5,049 bases of DNA from an uncultured Collinsella sp. (GTDB lineage: Bacteria > Actinomycetota > Coriobacteriia > Coriobacteriales > Coriobacteriaceae), in contig CABVAC010000063.1 of assembly GCA_902496275.1 (NCBI GenBank), positions 1-5,049 on the forward strand. Direction: 5' to 3'. Below the pieces are notes generated by a model. The model searched no databases and had not been told where the DNA came from. It saw only the letters and a list, made by a program, of their open reading frames with translations. Positions 1-5,049 of this stretch are shown here, one piece after another (positions within the stretch are counted from its first letter, which is position 1; each line of letters starts with the position of its first letter). A program made the position numbers and the translations under genes.

Positions 1-6
1 CACTCC

Positions 7-47
7 CCCATCATCAAAAGTGACACACGCTACCAGTTGATGGGAGG
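7..47 (+). promoter_or_regulatory. Inverted repeat overlapping the first gene's ribosome binding site
   Basis: CCCATCA (7-13) pairs perfectly with TGATGGG (38-44), leaving a 24-base loop. The right arm covers the start of the Shine-Dalgarno sequence GGGAGG (42-47) of the gene starting at 53. Folding would partly hide the ribosome site. The loop is long and the stem short, so this may be chance. No promoter boxes can be judged in the 52 bases available. Confidence 0.25.
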
Positions 48-52
48 CAGCC

Positions 53-790
53 ATGGGCTTCTTTGACAAGATGTTCGAGAAGAAAGAGTGCGCGATTTGC
101 GGTACCGAGCTGGGACTTCTAGGTAAGACAAAAATCAATGAAGGCTACCTGTGCAAAGAGTGCGCCGGCAAGCTCTCCCCCTACTTTCACGGCTATCGCT
201 CCAGCACCGCGGACGATATCCGCGAGCAGCTCGCCTACCGCGAGGCCAACGCCGAGCGTCTGGCGTCGTTCAACCCCACGCGCACGCTTTCTGCCGGGCG
301 CACCAATATTATGCTCGATGAGGACGCGGGCCTGCTGATCATCACCTCGCAGAGCCGCTGGCGCGACGCCAATCCCGACATCATCGAGTTCTCGCAGGTA
401 CTCGGCTGCGATATGGATATCGACGAGCATCGCACCGAAATCTATCGCGAGACCAAGGACGGCGAGCGCGAGAGCTACAACCCGCCGCGCTACGACCTGG
501 ATTACGACTTTAATCTGACCATTCACGTCAACACGCCGTACTTTACCGAGATCAACCTGCGCGTAAACGACTCCACCATCGATCAGCGCGGCTCCATCGA
601 ATACCGCGAGGCCAAGCGCCAGGCAACCGAAGTCCGCGACGCGCTGGTGCAGCTGTGCCAGGAGACGCGCGACAGCGTCGTGGCCGCCAAGGCCCCCAAG
701 ACCGCGGTGACCTGCCCCTTCTGCGGAGCCACCACCATTCCCGATGCCAGTGGGCGCTGCGAATACTGCGGCGGCGCCATCGGCGCATAG
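53..790 (+). CDS. DUF4428 domain protein with terminal zinc-binding sites
   Basis: A 245-residue protein of unknown function. The N-terminus carries a DUF4428-type zinc site: C13-x2-C16, then C34-x2-C37, followed by the family's typical stretch around KLSPYF (residues 40-45) and EQLAYREAN. The C-terminus holds a second zinc ribbon, C221-x2-C224 and C236-x2-C239, in the CPFCG...CEYCGG style. The middle (about 80-210) is a mixed, charged domain that I cannot name. There is no signal peptide or membrane helix, so it is probably cytoplasmic. The ATG at 53 is preceded by GGGAGG (42-47) at a good distance. The next gene starts 24 bp downstream and also encodes two zinc ribbons, so the two are probably co-transcribed. 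DUF4428 is a Pfam domain without assigned function; in my experience it occurs in short Firmicutes and Actinobacteria proteins, often joined to PH-like or SHOCT parts. The domain name is fairly sure; the function is unknown. Confidence 0.88.
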   Translation: MGFFDKMFEKKECAICGTELGLLGKTKINEGYLCKECAGKLSPYFHGYRSSTADDIREQLAYREANAERLASFNPTRTLSAGRTNIMLDEDAGLLIITSQSRWRDANPDIIEFSQVLGCDMDIDEHRTEIYRETKDGERESYNPPRYDLDYDFNLTIHVNTPYFTEINLRVNDSTIDQRGSIEYREAKRQATEVRDALVQLCQETRDSVVAAKAPKTAVTCPFCGATTIPDASGRCEYCGGAIGA

Positions 791-814
791 CCTCCGGCAC
801 GGAAAGGACCGATC

Positions 815-2137
815 ATGGCCTTCGAGAGCGTTAACTATCAGTGCCCTGCCTGCGGTGGTCCCCTGCATTTTGCCAGCGCCGAGCAAAAGCTTGTCTGCGA
901 CTACTGTGACTCACGCTTTGAAGTCGAAGAAGTCGAGGCCCTCTATCGCGAGCGCCAGGACAAGGCAGATGCCAAAGCCGATGCCGCAGCCGCAGCTCCC
1001 AAACCTGCTGCCGACGATGCCGTGCAGAAGCTCGCCCAAAACGCCGGCTACATCTGCTCGTCGTGCGGCGCCGAGCTCGTGTCCGACGGCACCGTCGCCG
1101 TCACCACCTGCCCGTACTGCGGTAACTCCGCCGTGGCGCCCGGCCAGCTCTCTGGCGACTTCTCGCCCGACCTGGTGATTCCGTTTAAGCTCGGGCGCGA
1201 CGACGTCACGGCCGCACTCAAGGAACACTACAAGGGCAAAATCTTGCTGCCCAAGAGCTTTGTCACCGGCAACCACATCAACGAGGTCCAAGGTGTCTAC
1301 GTGCCGTTTTGGCTCTACGGTGCCCGCGTTGACGGCGAAGTGTACTTTGACGCGACCAACGAGACCGTGACCGAGGAATCCGACCGCACCGTCACGACCA
1401 CCGACCACTACGATGCCTACCGCAAGGGCAATATCTCGTTTAAGCGCGTGCCCGTCGACGGATCGTCCAAGATGCCCGACGGCCACATGGACGCCATCGA
1501 GCCGTTTGACTACGACGCGCTGCGTCCGTTCTCGGTCGCATATATGCCCGGCTACATCGCCAACCGTTACGACGAGGACTGCGAGACCTGCAAGGCGCGC
1601 GCCGAGCGCCGTATGGAAGAAAGCACGATCTCGGCCCTGCGCGAGACTGTCGTCGACGAATACGACGATGCCACGGTCGAAAGCAAGCAGCTCGACTACA
1701 CCTGGGAAGACAGCGACTACGCCCTGTTCCCCGTCTGGATGCTCTCCACCTCGTGGAACGGCAAGAGCTACCTGTTTGCCATGAACGGCCAGACCGGCCG
1801 CTTGGTCGGCGAGCTCCCCTGTTCCAAGCCCAAGCTCGCCATCGCCTCGGTGCTGTTCTTTGTGATCGGATTTGTCCTCTCCCAGATTCTCTTTATGGGC
1901 GAGAACGCCTTCGATCCGGATTACCTCGCCTTTGATATCGAGGGCATCCTCATCAACATCATCGCGCCGCTGATCATCGTGATTATCGGAGACGTGCTAC
2001 TGGTAGGCCAGCTCAAGACGGCCAACGAGGCCACCCACGCCGACGAGTACTGCGGCGAGCTCGACCTGACCGAGAAGCACGACACCTTCAGCCACACCGA
2101 GACCACCGTTGTCATGAAAGACGACAAGGACGACTAA
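815..2137 (+). CDS. YdjG-like TFIIB-type zinc-ribbon membrane protein
   Basis: A 440-residue protein resembling the family annotated as TFIIB-type zinc-ribbon protein (B. subtilis YdjG). Two zinc ribbons lie at the N-terminus: C10/C13 with C28/C31, and C81/C84 with C99/C102. They are joined by a charged, Ala-rich linker (about 45-70) that may be helical. A conserved-looking globular part follows (about 110-335), with motifs such as VYVPFWLYGA and FPVWMLST typical of this family. An additional cysteine pair, C256-x2-C259, lies within it. Two hydrophobic helices, about 341-361 and 378-398, form a hairpin anchor, and an acidic tail of about 40 residues ends in DDKDD. The topology is probably both ends in the cytoplasm. 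Despite the name, nothing suggests a role in transcription initiation. The start at 815 has AAAGGA (803-808) upstream. In B. subtilis the relative is encoded with PspA and an SPFH protein, and an SPFH gene follows here by 48 bp. I infer a membrane-bound partner of that SPFH protein; no enzyme motif is visible. Confidence 0.9.
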   Translation: MAFESVNYQCPACGGPLHFASAEQKLVCDYCDSRFEVEEVEALYRERQDKADAKADAAAAAPKPAADDAVQKLAQNAGYICSSCGAELVSDGTVAVTTCPYCGNSAVAPGQLSGDFSPDLVIPFKLGRDDVTAALKEHYKGKILLPKSFVTGNHINEVQGVYVPFWLYGARVDGEVYFDATNETVTEESDRTVTTTDHYDAYRKGNISFKRVPVDGSSKMPDGHMDAIEPFDYDALRPFSVAYMPGYIANRYDEDCETCKARAERRMEESTISALRETVVDEYDDATVESKQLDYTWEDSDYALFPVWMLSTSWNGKSYLFAMNGQTGRLVGELPCSKPKLAIASVLFFVIGFVLSQILFMGENAFDPDYLAFDIEGILINIIAPLIIVIIGDVLLVGQLKTANEATHADEYCGELDLTEKHDTFSHTETTVVMKDDKDD

Positions 2138-2185
2138 GCAATCCAACCAATACCACCCGGCCTTTGACGAGAAAGGAAGATCACC

Positions 2186-3427
2186 ATGGGACTCTTGAAA
2201 GCTGGATTGGGAGCTGCCGGCGGCGTCATGGCCGACCAGTGGAAGGAATTTATCTACTGCGAATCGATGCCTGCTGACGTCTTGGCCTGCAAGGGCAGCA
2301 AACGCACCGGTGGCCGCAGCTCCAACACGCGCGGCGAGGACAACGTCATCTCCAACGGCTCCGTCATCGCCGTCAACGACGGCCAGGGCATGCTCGTGGT
2401 GCAAAACGGCAAGATCATCGAAGTCGCACTGGAGCCCGGTGAGTTCGTCTTCGATACCGGCAGCGAGCCGAGCGTCTTTAGCGGCAACCTAGGCGATTCC
2501 ATCAAGGAGACCTTCGCCAATATCGGCAGCCGCTTTACCTTTGGCGGCGACGCGGGCAAGGACCAGCGCGTCTACTTCATCAACACCAAGGAGATCATCG
2601 GCAACAAGTACGGCACCGCCTCGCCCGTGCCCTTCCGCGTGGTCGATAACAACATTGGCCTGGACGTTGACATCTCCGTGCGCTGCAACGGCGAGTACTC
2701 GTACCGCATCACCAACCCGCTGCTGTTCTACACCAACGTGTGCGGCAACGTGACCGATAGCTACACGCGCGACAAGATCGACAGCCAGCTTAAGTCCGAG
2801 CTGCTCACCGCCCTGCAGCCCGCCTTTGCCAAGATCTCGGAAATGGGCATCCGCTACAGCGCCATCCCCGGCCACACCACCGAGCTCGCCCGCGCGCTCA
2901 ACGAGGTCCTCTCTGCCGATTGGCGTGACCTGCGCGGCGTCGAGATCGTGAGCTTTGGCGTCAACTCCATCGCCGCCTCGCAAGAGGACGAGCAGATGAT
3001 CAAGGATCTGCAGAAAGCCGCGGTCATGCGCGATCCCACCATGGCGGCAGCCAACATTGCCAGCGCCCAGAGCGACGCAATGCGCGCGGCAGCCGCCAAC
3101 CCCAACGGCGCGATGGCAGGCTTTATGGGCATGGGCATGGCAGGTGGCATGGGCGGCATGAACGCCAGCCAGCTGTTCGCCGCCGGCCAAGCACAGCAGC
3201 AGGCCGCCCCGCAGCCGGCTCCGGCACCCGCTCCCGCACCGGCTCCCGCCGCTGCTCCCGCGGCCGGCACATGGACCTGCAGCTGCGGCGCCACCAACAC
3301 CGGCAAGTTCTGCTCCGAGTGTGGCAGTCCCGCACCCGCCCCGGCACCGGCCAAGTGGTTCTGCCCCAACTGCGGCAGCGAAAACGGCGGCAAGTTCTGC
3401 AGCAACTGCGGAACGCCCAGGCCCTAG
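2186..3427 (+). CDS. YdjI-like SPFH-domain protein with two C-terminal zinc ribbons
   Basis: A 413-residue protein. The Gly-rich N-terminus (residues 2-16) leads into DQWKEFIYC, a typical opening of the bacterial SPFH group often annotated as 'virion core protein' and represented by B. subtilis YdjI. The SPFH/band-7-like domain spans about 20-275 and ends in a helical part (EDEQMIKDLQKAAVM). A Met/Gly-rich stretch (313-325), a Gln-rich stretch and a Pro-Ala repeat (342-358) form a flexible linker. Two zinc ribbons follow: C365-x-C367 with C376/C379, and C393/C396 with C405/C408. SPFH proteins oligomerise and scaffold membranes; there is no clear transmembrane helix here, so membrane contact would come through the N-terminus or through partners such as the upstream membrane protein. 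Start ATG 2186 is preceded by GAAAGGA (2171-2177). The family assignment is strong. A role in envelope stress or PspA recruitment is inferred from the B. subtilis relative only. Confidence 0.93.
   Translation: MGLLKAGLGAAGGVMADQWKEFIYCESMPADVLACKGSKRTGGRSSNTRGEDNVISNGSVIAVNDGQGMLVVQNGKIIEVALEPGEFVFDTGSEPSVFSGNLGDSIKETFANIGSRFTFGGDAGKDQRVYFINTKEIIGNKYGTASPVPFRVVDNNIGLDVDISVRCNGEYSYRITNPLLFYTNVCGNVTDSYTRDKIDSQLKSELLTALQPAFAKISEMGIRYSAIPGHTTELARALNEVLSADWRDLRGVEIVSFGVNSIAASQEDEQMIKDLQKAAVMRDPTMAAANIASAQSDAMRAAAANPNGAMAGFMGMGMAGGMGGMNASQLFAAGQAQQQAAPQPAPAPAPAPAPAAAPAAGTWTCSCGATNTGKFCSECGSPAPAPAPAKWFCPNCGSENGGKFCSNCGTPRP
3122..3160 (+). other. Met/Gly-rich segment of the SPFH protein
   Basis: This encodes residues 313-325, in which Met and Gly alternate (FMGMGMAGGMGGM). 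It separates the helical end of the SPFH domain from the Gln-rich and Pro-Ala linker. It is probably a flexible or sticky low-complexity spacer. Five Met residues in so short a stretch could bind soft metals such as copper, but that is speculation. Confidence 0.6.
3209..3259 (+). repeat. Pro-Ala dipeptide repeat linker
   Basis: This is a degenerate tandem repeat of Pro and Ala codons (CCG/CCC/GCA/GCT) coding for residues 342-358 of the SPFH protein, mostly alternating P-A. It forms a stiff, extended linker before the zinc ribbons. A second, shorter P-A run (about residues 382-389, near 3329-3352) separates the two ribbons. Such repeats can vary in length between strains by slippage. Confidence 0.8.
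3278..3412 (+). repeat. Duplicated zinc-ribbon units in the SPFH gene
   Basis: The two C-terminal zinc ribbons look like an internal duplication. Both contain GKFCS-x-CG, and the 12-base string GGCAAGTTCTGC occurs at 3302-3313 and again at 3389-3400, an offset of 87 bases or 29 codons, so the repeat keeps the frame. The first ribbon begins with C-x-C and the second with C-x2-C. Confidence 0.7.
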
Positions 3428-3446
3428 CCCCTCTATCTGGTAATTG

Positions 3447-3468
3447 GCGGGGGATCCGCCACCCCCGC
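3447..3468 (+). terminator. Small hairpin between the SPFH and lipoprotein genes (possible attenuator)
   Basis: A 7-bp perfect G/C stem (GCGGGGG at 3447-3453 with CCCCCGC at 3462-3468) has an 8-base loop and is followed by ATTTGCTT, a weak T-rich tail. It sits 20 bp after the stop codon of the SPFH gene. A competing hairpin, GGCGG (3446-3450) with CCGCC (3456-3460), shares the left arm. It could be a leaky terminator that lowers expression of the lipoprotein gene, or an mRNA-stabilising stem. The T-tract is too poor for a firm call. Confidence 0.35.
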
Positions 3469-3494
3469 ATTTGCTTCCATGGGTTTCGTTCGAT

Positions 3495-3503
3495 AAAGGA
3501 GGA
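3495..3503 (+). promoter_or_regulatory. Strong ribosome binding site that fixes the lipoprotein start
   Basis: AAAGGAGGA is a near-perfect Shine-Dalgarno sequence ending 4 bases before the ATG at 3508. It decides the start: the same frame stays open back to 3271, inside the SPFH gene, but only the start at 3508 gives this ribosome site and a proper lipoprotein signal peptide. Confidence 0.85.
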
Positions 3504-3507
3504 CACC

Positions 3508-4350
3508 ATGAAGACAACGTTCAAAAAGTCCGTACTCGCATTTCTGACATGCGTCCTTGCGCTCGCCTTTGCCCTGACGGGCTGCAGCGGCGGCGGCAAA
3601 GACCCCAAGGCCAACTTCGTCGGCAGCTGGGAACTCTCGGGTGGAACCCTGGAGGGCGAAGAACTGACCGATGAGTACATGAAGATGCTCGAGGATTGGG
3701 GTGTGCACTGCGTCCTGATTCTCGATGAGGACGGTACAGGTGCCCTCGACCTGTTCCTTGAAGTCGTCGACCTTAAATGGGAGGCAAAGGACGCCACCAC
3801 CGTAACCATCACCGCCGAAGACGAGTCGCATGACATGAAGCTCAAGGACGGCAAGCTCATCCTCGAAGAGGATGACGGCAATCTTGTCTTTACCAAGTCC
3901 GACAAGGACCTGTCCGGCACGGTGAAGAAGGATCGCGAGGCGGCCGAGAAGGAAGAAGAGATCGACGAGGCCGTCGAAGACGACGACGTCCAGAAGATTG
4001 AAATCTCCCCCGCCGTCATCGTTGCCGATGACGACCTGTGCACCATCACCGTCACCGAGAAGTTCAAGGACGAGTGGGGCGACATCGGTTTTGTCGTCAA
4101 CATCACCAACAAGAGCGACAAGGACCTGACCTTCTACGCTCCTTCCGGCAAGACCAACGTCAACGGCACCATGAAGGAACCCTGGTTCTCGGCTCACCTG
4201 ATGCCCGGCACCAACGCCACCGAGGAATTCACGTTCTCGAACGGCACGCTCGATAGCCTTGACGACCTGGTCAACACGACCATCGGCATCGACGCCTACC
4301 TGACCGATTCCTACGAGGACGTCGCCTCCTACAGCGCAACCATCGCGTAG
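3508..4350 (+). CDS. Secreted lipoprotein with a DUF4352/DUF5067-like C-terminal domain
   Basis: A 280-residue protein beginning with a textbook lipoprotein signal: positive residues at 2-7 (Lys at 2, 6 and 7), a hydrophobic core to about residue 23, and the lipobox LTGC with Cys26 as the predicted lipidated residue. A Gly/Ser stretch follows. The first domain (about 34-130) starts with FVGSWELSGG and alternates short strands with charged turns, as in small beta-rich 'lipocalin-like' lipoprotein domains. A very acidic, helical-looking linker (about 140-162, rich in Glu and Asp) leads to a second beta-rich domain (about 163-280), with VVNITNKSDKDLTF resembling the immunoglobulin-like DUF4352/DUF5067 fold common in Gram-positive lipoproteins. 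It would sit on the outer face of the membrane. Its ligand is unknown. It lies 80 bp after the SPFH gene and before a strong terminator, so it is probably the last gene of the operon. Lipoprotein status is nearly certain; the domain names are tentative. Confidence 0.88.
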   Translation: MKTTFKKSVLAFLTCVLALAFALTGCSGGGKDPKANFVGSWELSGGTLEGEELTDEYMKMLEDWGVHCVLILDEDGTGALDLFLEVVDLKWEAKDATTVTITAEDESHDMKLKDGKLILEEDDGNLVFTKSDKDLSGTVKKDREAAEKEEEIDEAVEDDDVQKIEISPAVIVADDDLCTITVTEKFKDEWGDIGFVVNITNKSDKDLTFYAPSGKTNVNGTMKEPWFSAHLMPGTNATEEFTFSNGTLDSLDDLVNTTIGIDAYLTDSYEDVASYSATIA

Positions 4351-4398
4351 CGGTAGACCACGACAGCCGCGGATTGGCGGACACATCCGCGCACACCA

Positions 4399-4440
4399 GA
4401 CGGGGCCGCAGGAGATGATCCTGCGGCCCCGTCGCTTTTA
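4399..4440 (+). terminator. Strong intrinsic terminator of the + strand operon
   Basis: A perfect 15-bp stem (arms 4399-4413 and 4419-4433, starting GACGGGGCC) closes a 5-base loop (GATGA) and is followed by GCTTTTAT. It begins 48 bp after the lipoprotein stop codon. Read on the - strand, the stem comes 26 bp after the response-regulator stop, but no T-run follows it there, so it acts mainly on + strand transcripts and at best weakly on the convergent gene. Confidence 0.88.
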
Positions 4441-4454
4441 TGCCGATGCGCAAC

Positions 4455-4468
4455 GAGCGCTAGCGCTC
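4455..4468. repeat. 14-bp perfect palindrome over the regulator stop codon
   Basis: GAGCGCTAGCGCTC is its own reverse complement and includes the TAG stop of the response-regulator gene (4460-4462, read on the - strand). It could form a short hairpin at the 3' end of that mRNA or be chance in GC-rich coding DNA. No T-run follows. Confidence 0.4.
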
Positions 4469-5049
4469 TATGTTGGGAACGATGCTGCCCTCGGTCACCG
4501 CATGTACGGCCAGACGCATGATGTTGTCGTAGCCGGTCTTGCTCAGGATCTCCGAGATGCGGCGCTTGATGGTGCCCTCGCTCATAAACAGCTCGGCCGC
4601 AATCTCGCGGCGGCTTTTACCCTCGCAGGCAAGGCGCAAGATCGACAGCTCGACATCGTCGAGGGCCGCCGTGCCCGAGAAGATGCTCTCGGGCGGCTTG
4701 GGAAACGTGCAGTAACCCGCCAGCGTGGAGCGCATCACGGCGAACAGCTCGTCGATACCGACGTTCTTGTACACAAAGCTATCGACGCCCGCCTCGCGGG
4801 CCTGATCGACAAAGGTGATCTCGGGCATGCCTGTCATGATAATGATGCGACACTCGGGCAGCTGCTCCTTGATGCGTGCCGCCGCCACGATGCCGTTTGA
4901 ATCGTGCTCGGTGCACACGTCCATCAGTATCATGTCCGGGCGCTCCTTGAGCGCGACACCCAAGGCCTCGGAGGCATCGGCGATCGCGGCAACGACGGTC
5001 ATATCGGGCTGGTCGCCAACGGAGCGCGCCAGGCTCTCGCGCAGGATGG
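4460..5049 (-). CDS. NarL/FixJ-family response regulator (5' end outside window)
   Basis: A partial gene: the reading frame stays open to the right edge, giving 195 visible residues. The Met encoded at 5000-5002 is internal, because the upstream codons read ILRESLARSVGDQPD, the usual first helix of a receiver domain. About 10-15 N-terminal residues, with the acidic pair, are missing. Numbering visible residues from the edge, D43 (codon 4919-4921) in MILMDV is the likely phosphorylation site, T72 in IIIMTG the switch residue and K94 in FVYKN the conserved lysine. The C-terminal LuxR-type helix-turn-helix (about 130-190) contains ILRLACEGKSRREIAAELF, then SEGTIKRRISEIL. The protein is expected to bind DNA as a dimer after phosphorylation by a histidine kinase, probably encoded nearby outside the window. 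The stretch after D43 (VCTEHDSNG) lacks the usual MP and has one residue more than the common DxxMPxxDG form. It converges on the lipoprotein operon; no regulatory link is shown. Confidence 0.92.
   Translation of the reverse strand, partial: ILRESLARSVGDQPDMTVVAAIADASEALGVALKERPDMILMDVCTEHDSNGIVAAARIKEQLPECRIIIMTGMPEITFVDQAREAGVDSFVYKNVGIDELFAVMRSTLAGYCTFPKPPESIFSGTAALDDVELSILRLACEGKSRREIAAELFMSEGTIKRRISEILSKTGYDNIMRLAVHAVTEGSIVPNIER

Noticed and set aside
2..40. Possible end of an upstream + strand gene with TGA at 38-40
   Set aside because: Only twelve codons are visible, with no recognisable protein signal; it cannot be told from intergenic DNA.
119..886. Long open frame on the - strand (255 codons) opposite the first gene
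   Set aside because: It lies antisense to a well-supported DUF4428 gene, its translation is low-complexity Ala/Gly/Val-rich with no recognisable domain, and high GC makes such frames common.
3471..3499. Possible promoter (TTGCTT, then TAAAGG at 17-bp spacing) before the lipoprotein gene
   Set aside because: The would-be -10 box overlaps the Shine-Dalgarno sequence, leaving no room for a transcript start with a usable leader.
3271..3507. Upstream extension of the lipoprotein frame starting at ATG 3271
   Set aside because: It would overlap the zinc-ribbon end of the SPFH gene and bury the lipoprotein signal; the start at 3508 has a near-perfect Shine-Dalgarno sequence.
2489..3517. 342-codon open frame on the - strand opposite the SPFH gene
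   Set aside because: The translation is Gly/Ala-rich and reflects the Pro-Ala and zinc-ribbon codons of the real gene. There is no domain.
3433..4386. 317-codon open frame on the - strand opposite the lipoprotein gene
   Set aside because: It is a mirror of the lipoprotein gene, which has a clear ribosome site, signal peptide and lipobox.
4415..4900. 161-codon + strand open frame across the terminator and regulator
   Set aside because: It starts inside the terminator stem-loop and runs antisense to a clear NarL-type regulator.

Overview
The window is GC-rich, with third codon positions mostly G or C. It is gene-dense and clearly bacterial. Codon style, gene content and spacing suggest a high-GC Gram-positive of the class Coriobacteriia, with Collinsella or a close relative as my best guess. 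This is a judgement from protein style (lipoprotein with DUF4352/DUF5067-like architecture, DUF4428 and SPFH/zinc-ribbon proteins, NarL-type regulator), not from a marker gene. I see no RNA gene, CRISPR array, transposase, integrase or att site.

Layout: four genes run left to right on the + strand and one partial gene runs right to left from the right edge. (1) 53-790 is a DUF4428 protein with a four-cysteine zinc site at each end. (2) 815-2137 is a protein with two N-terminal zinc ribbons and two C-terminal membrane helices, like Bacillus subtilis YdjG. (3) 2186-3427 is an SPFH-domain protein with a Pro/Ala linker and two C-terminal zinc ribbons, like B. subtilis YdjI. (4) 3508-4350 is a secreted lipoprotein. 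Gaps are 24, 48 and 80 bp, each gene has its own purine-rich ribosome binding site, and a strong intrinsic terminator lies at 4399-4440. The simplest reading is one operon, possibly with partial attenuation before the lipoprotein gene because of a small hairpin at 3447-3468. (5) 4460-5049 (- strand, 5' end outside the window) is a NarL/FixJ-type response regulator converging on the operon.

How the parts may fit together: genes 1-3 each encode exactly two four-cysteine zinc sites. One is a membrane-anchored zinc-ribbon protein and one an SPFH scaffold, the combination known in Firmicutes next to PspA-type envelope-stress proteins (B. subtilis pspA-ydjGHI). I infer a membrane-associated zinc-ribbon/SPFH module that may handle envelope stress or membrane microdomain organisation, with a lipoprotein on the outer face of the membrane. 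No PspA is visible here. No function of the DUF4428 protein or of the lipoprotein can be read from sequence alone. The response regulator is probably a separate unit; any regulatory link to the operon is untested.
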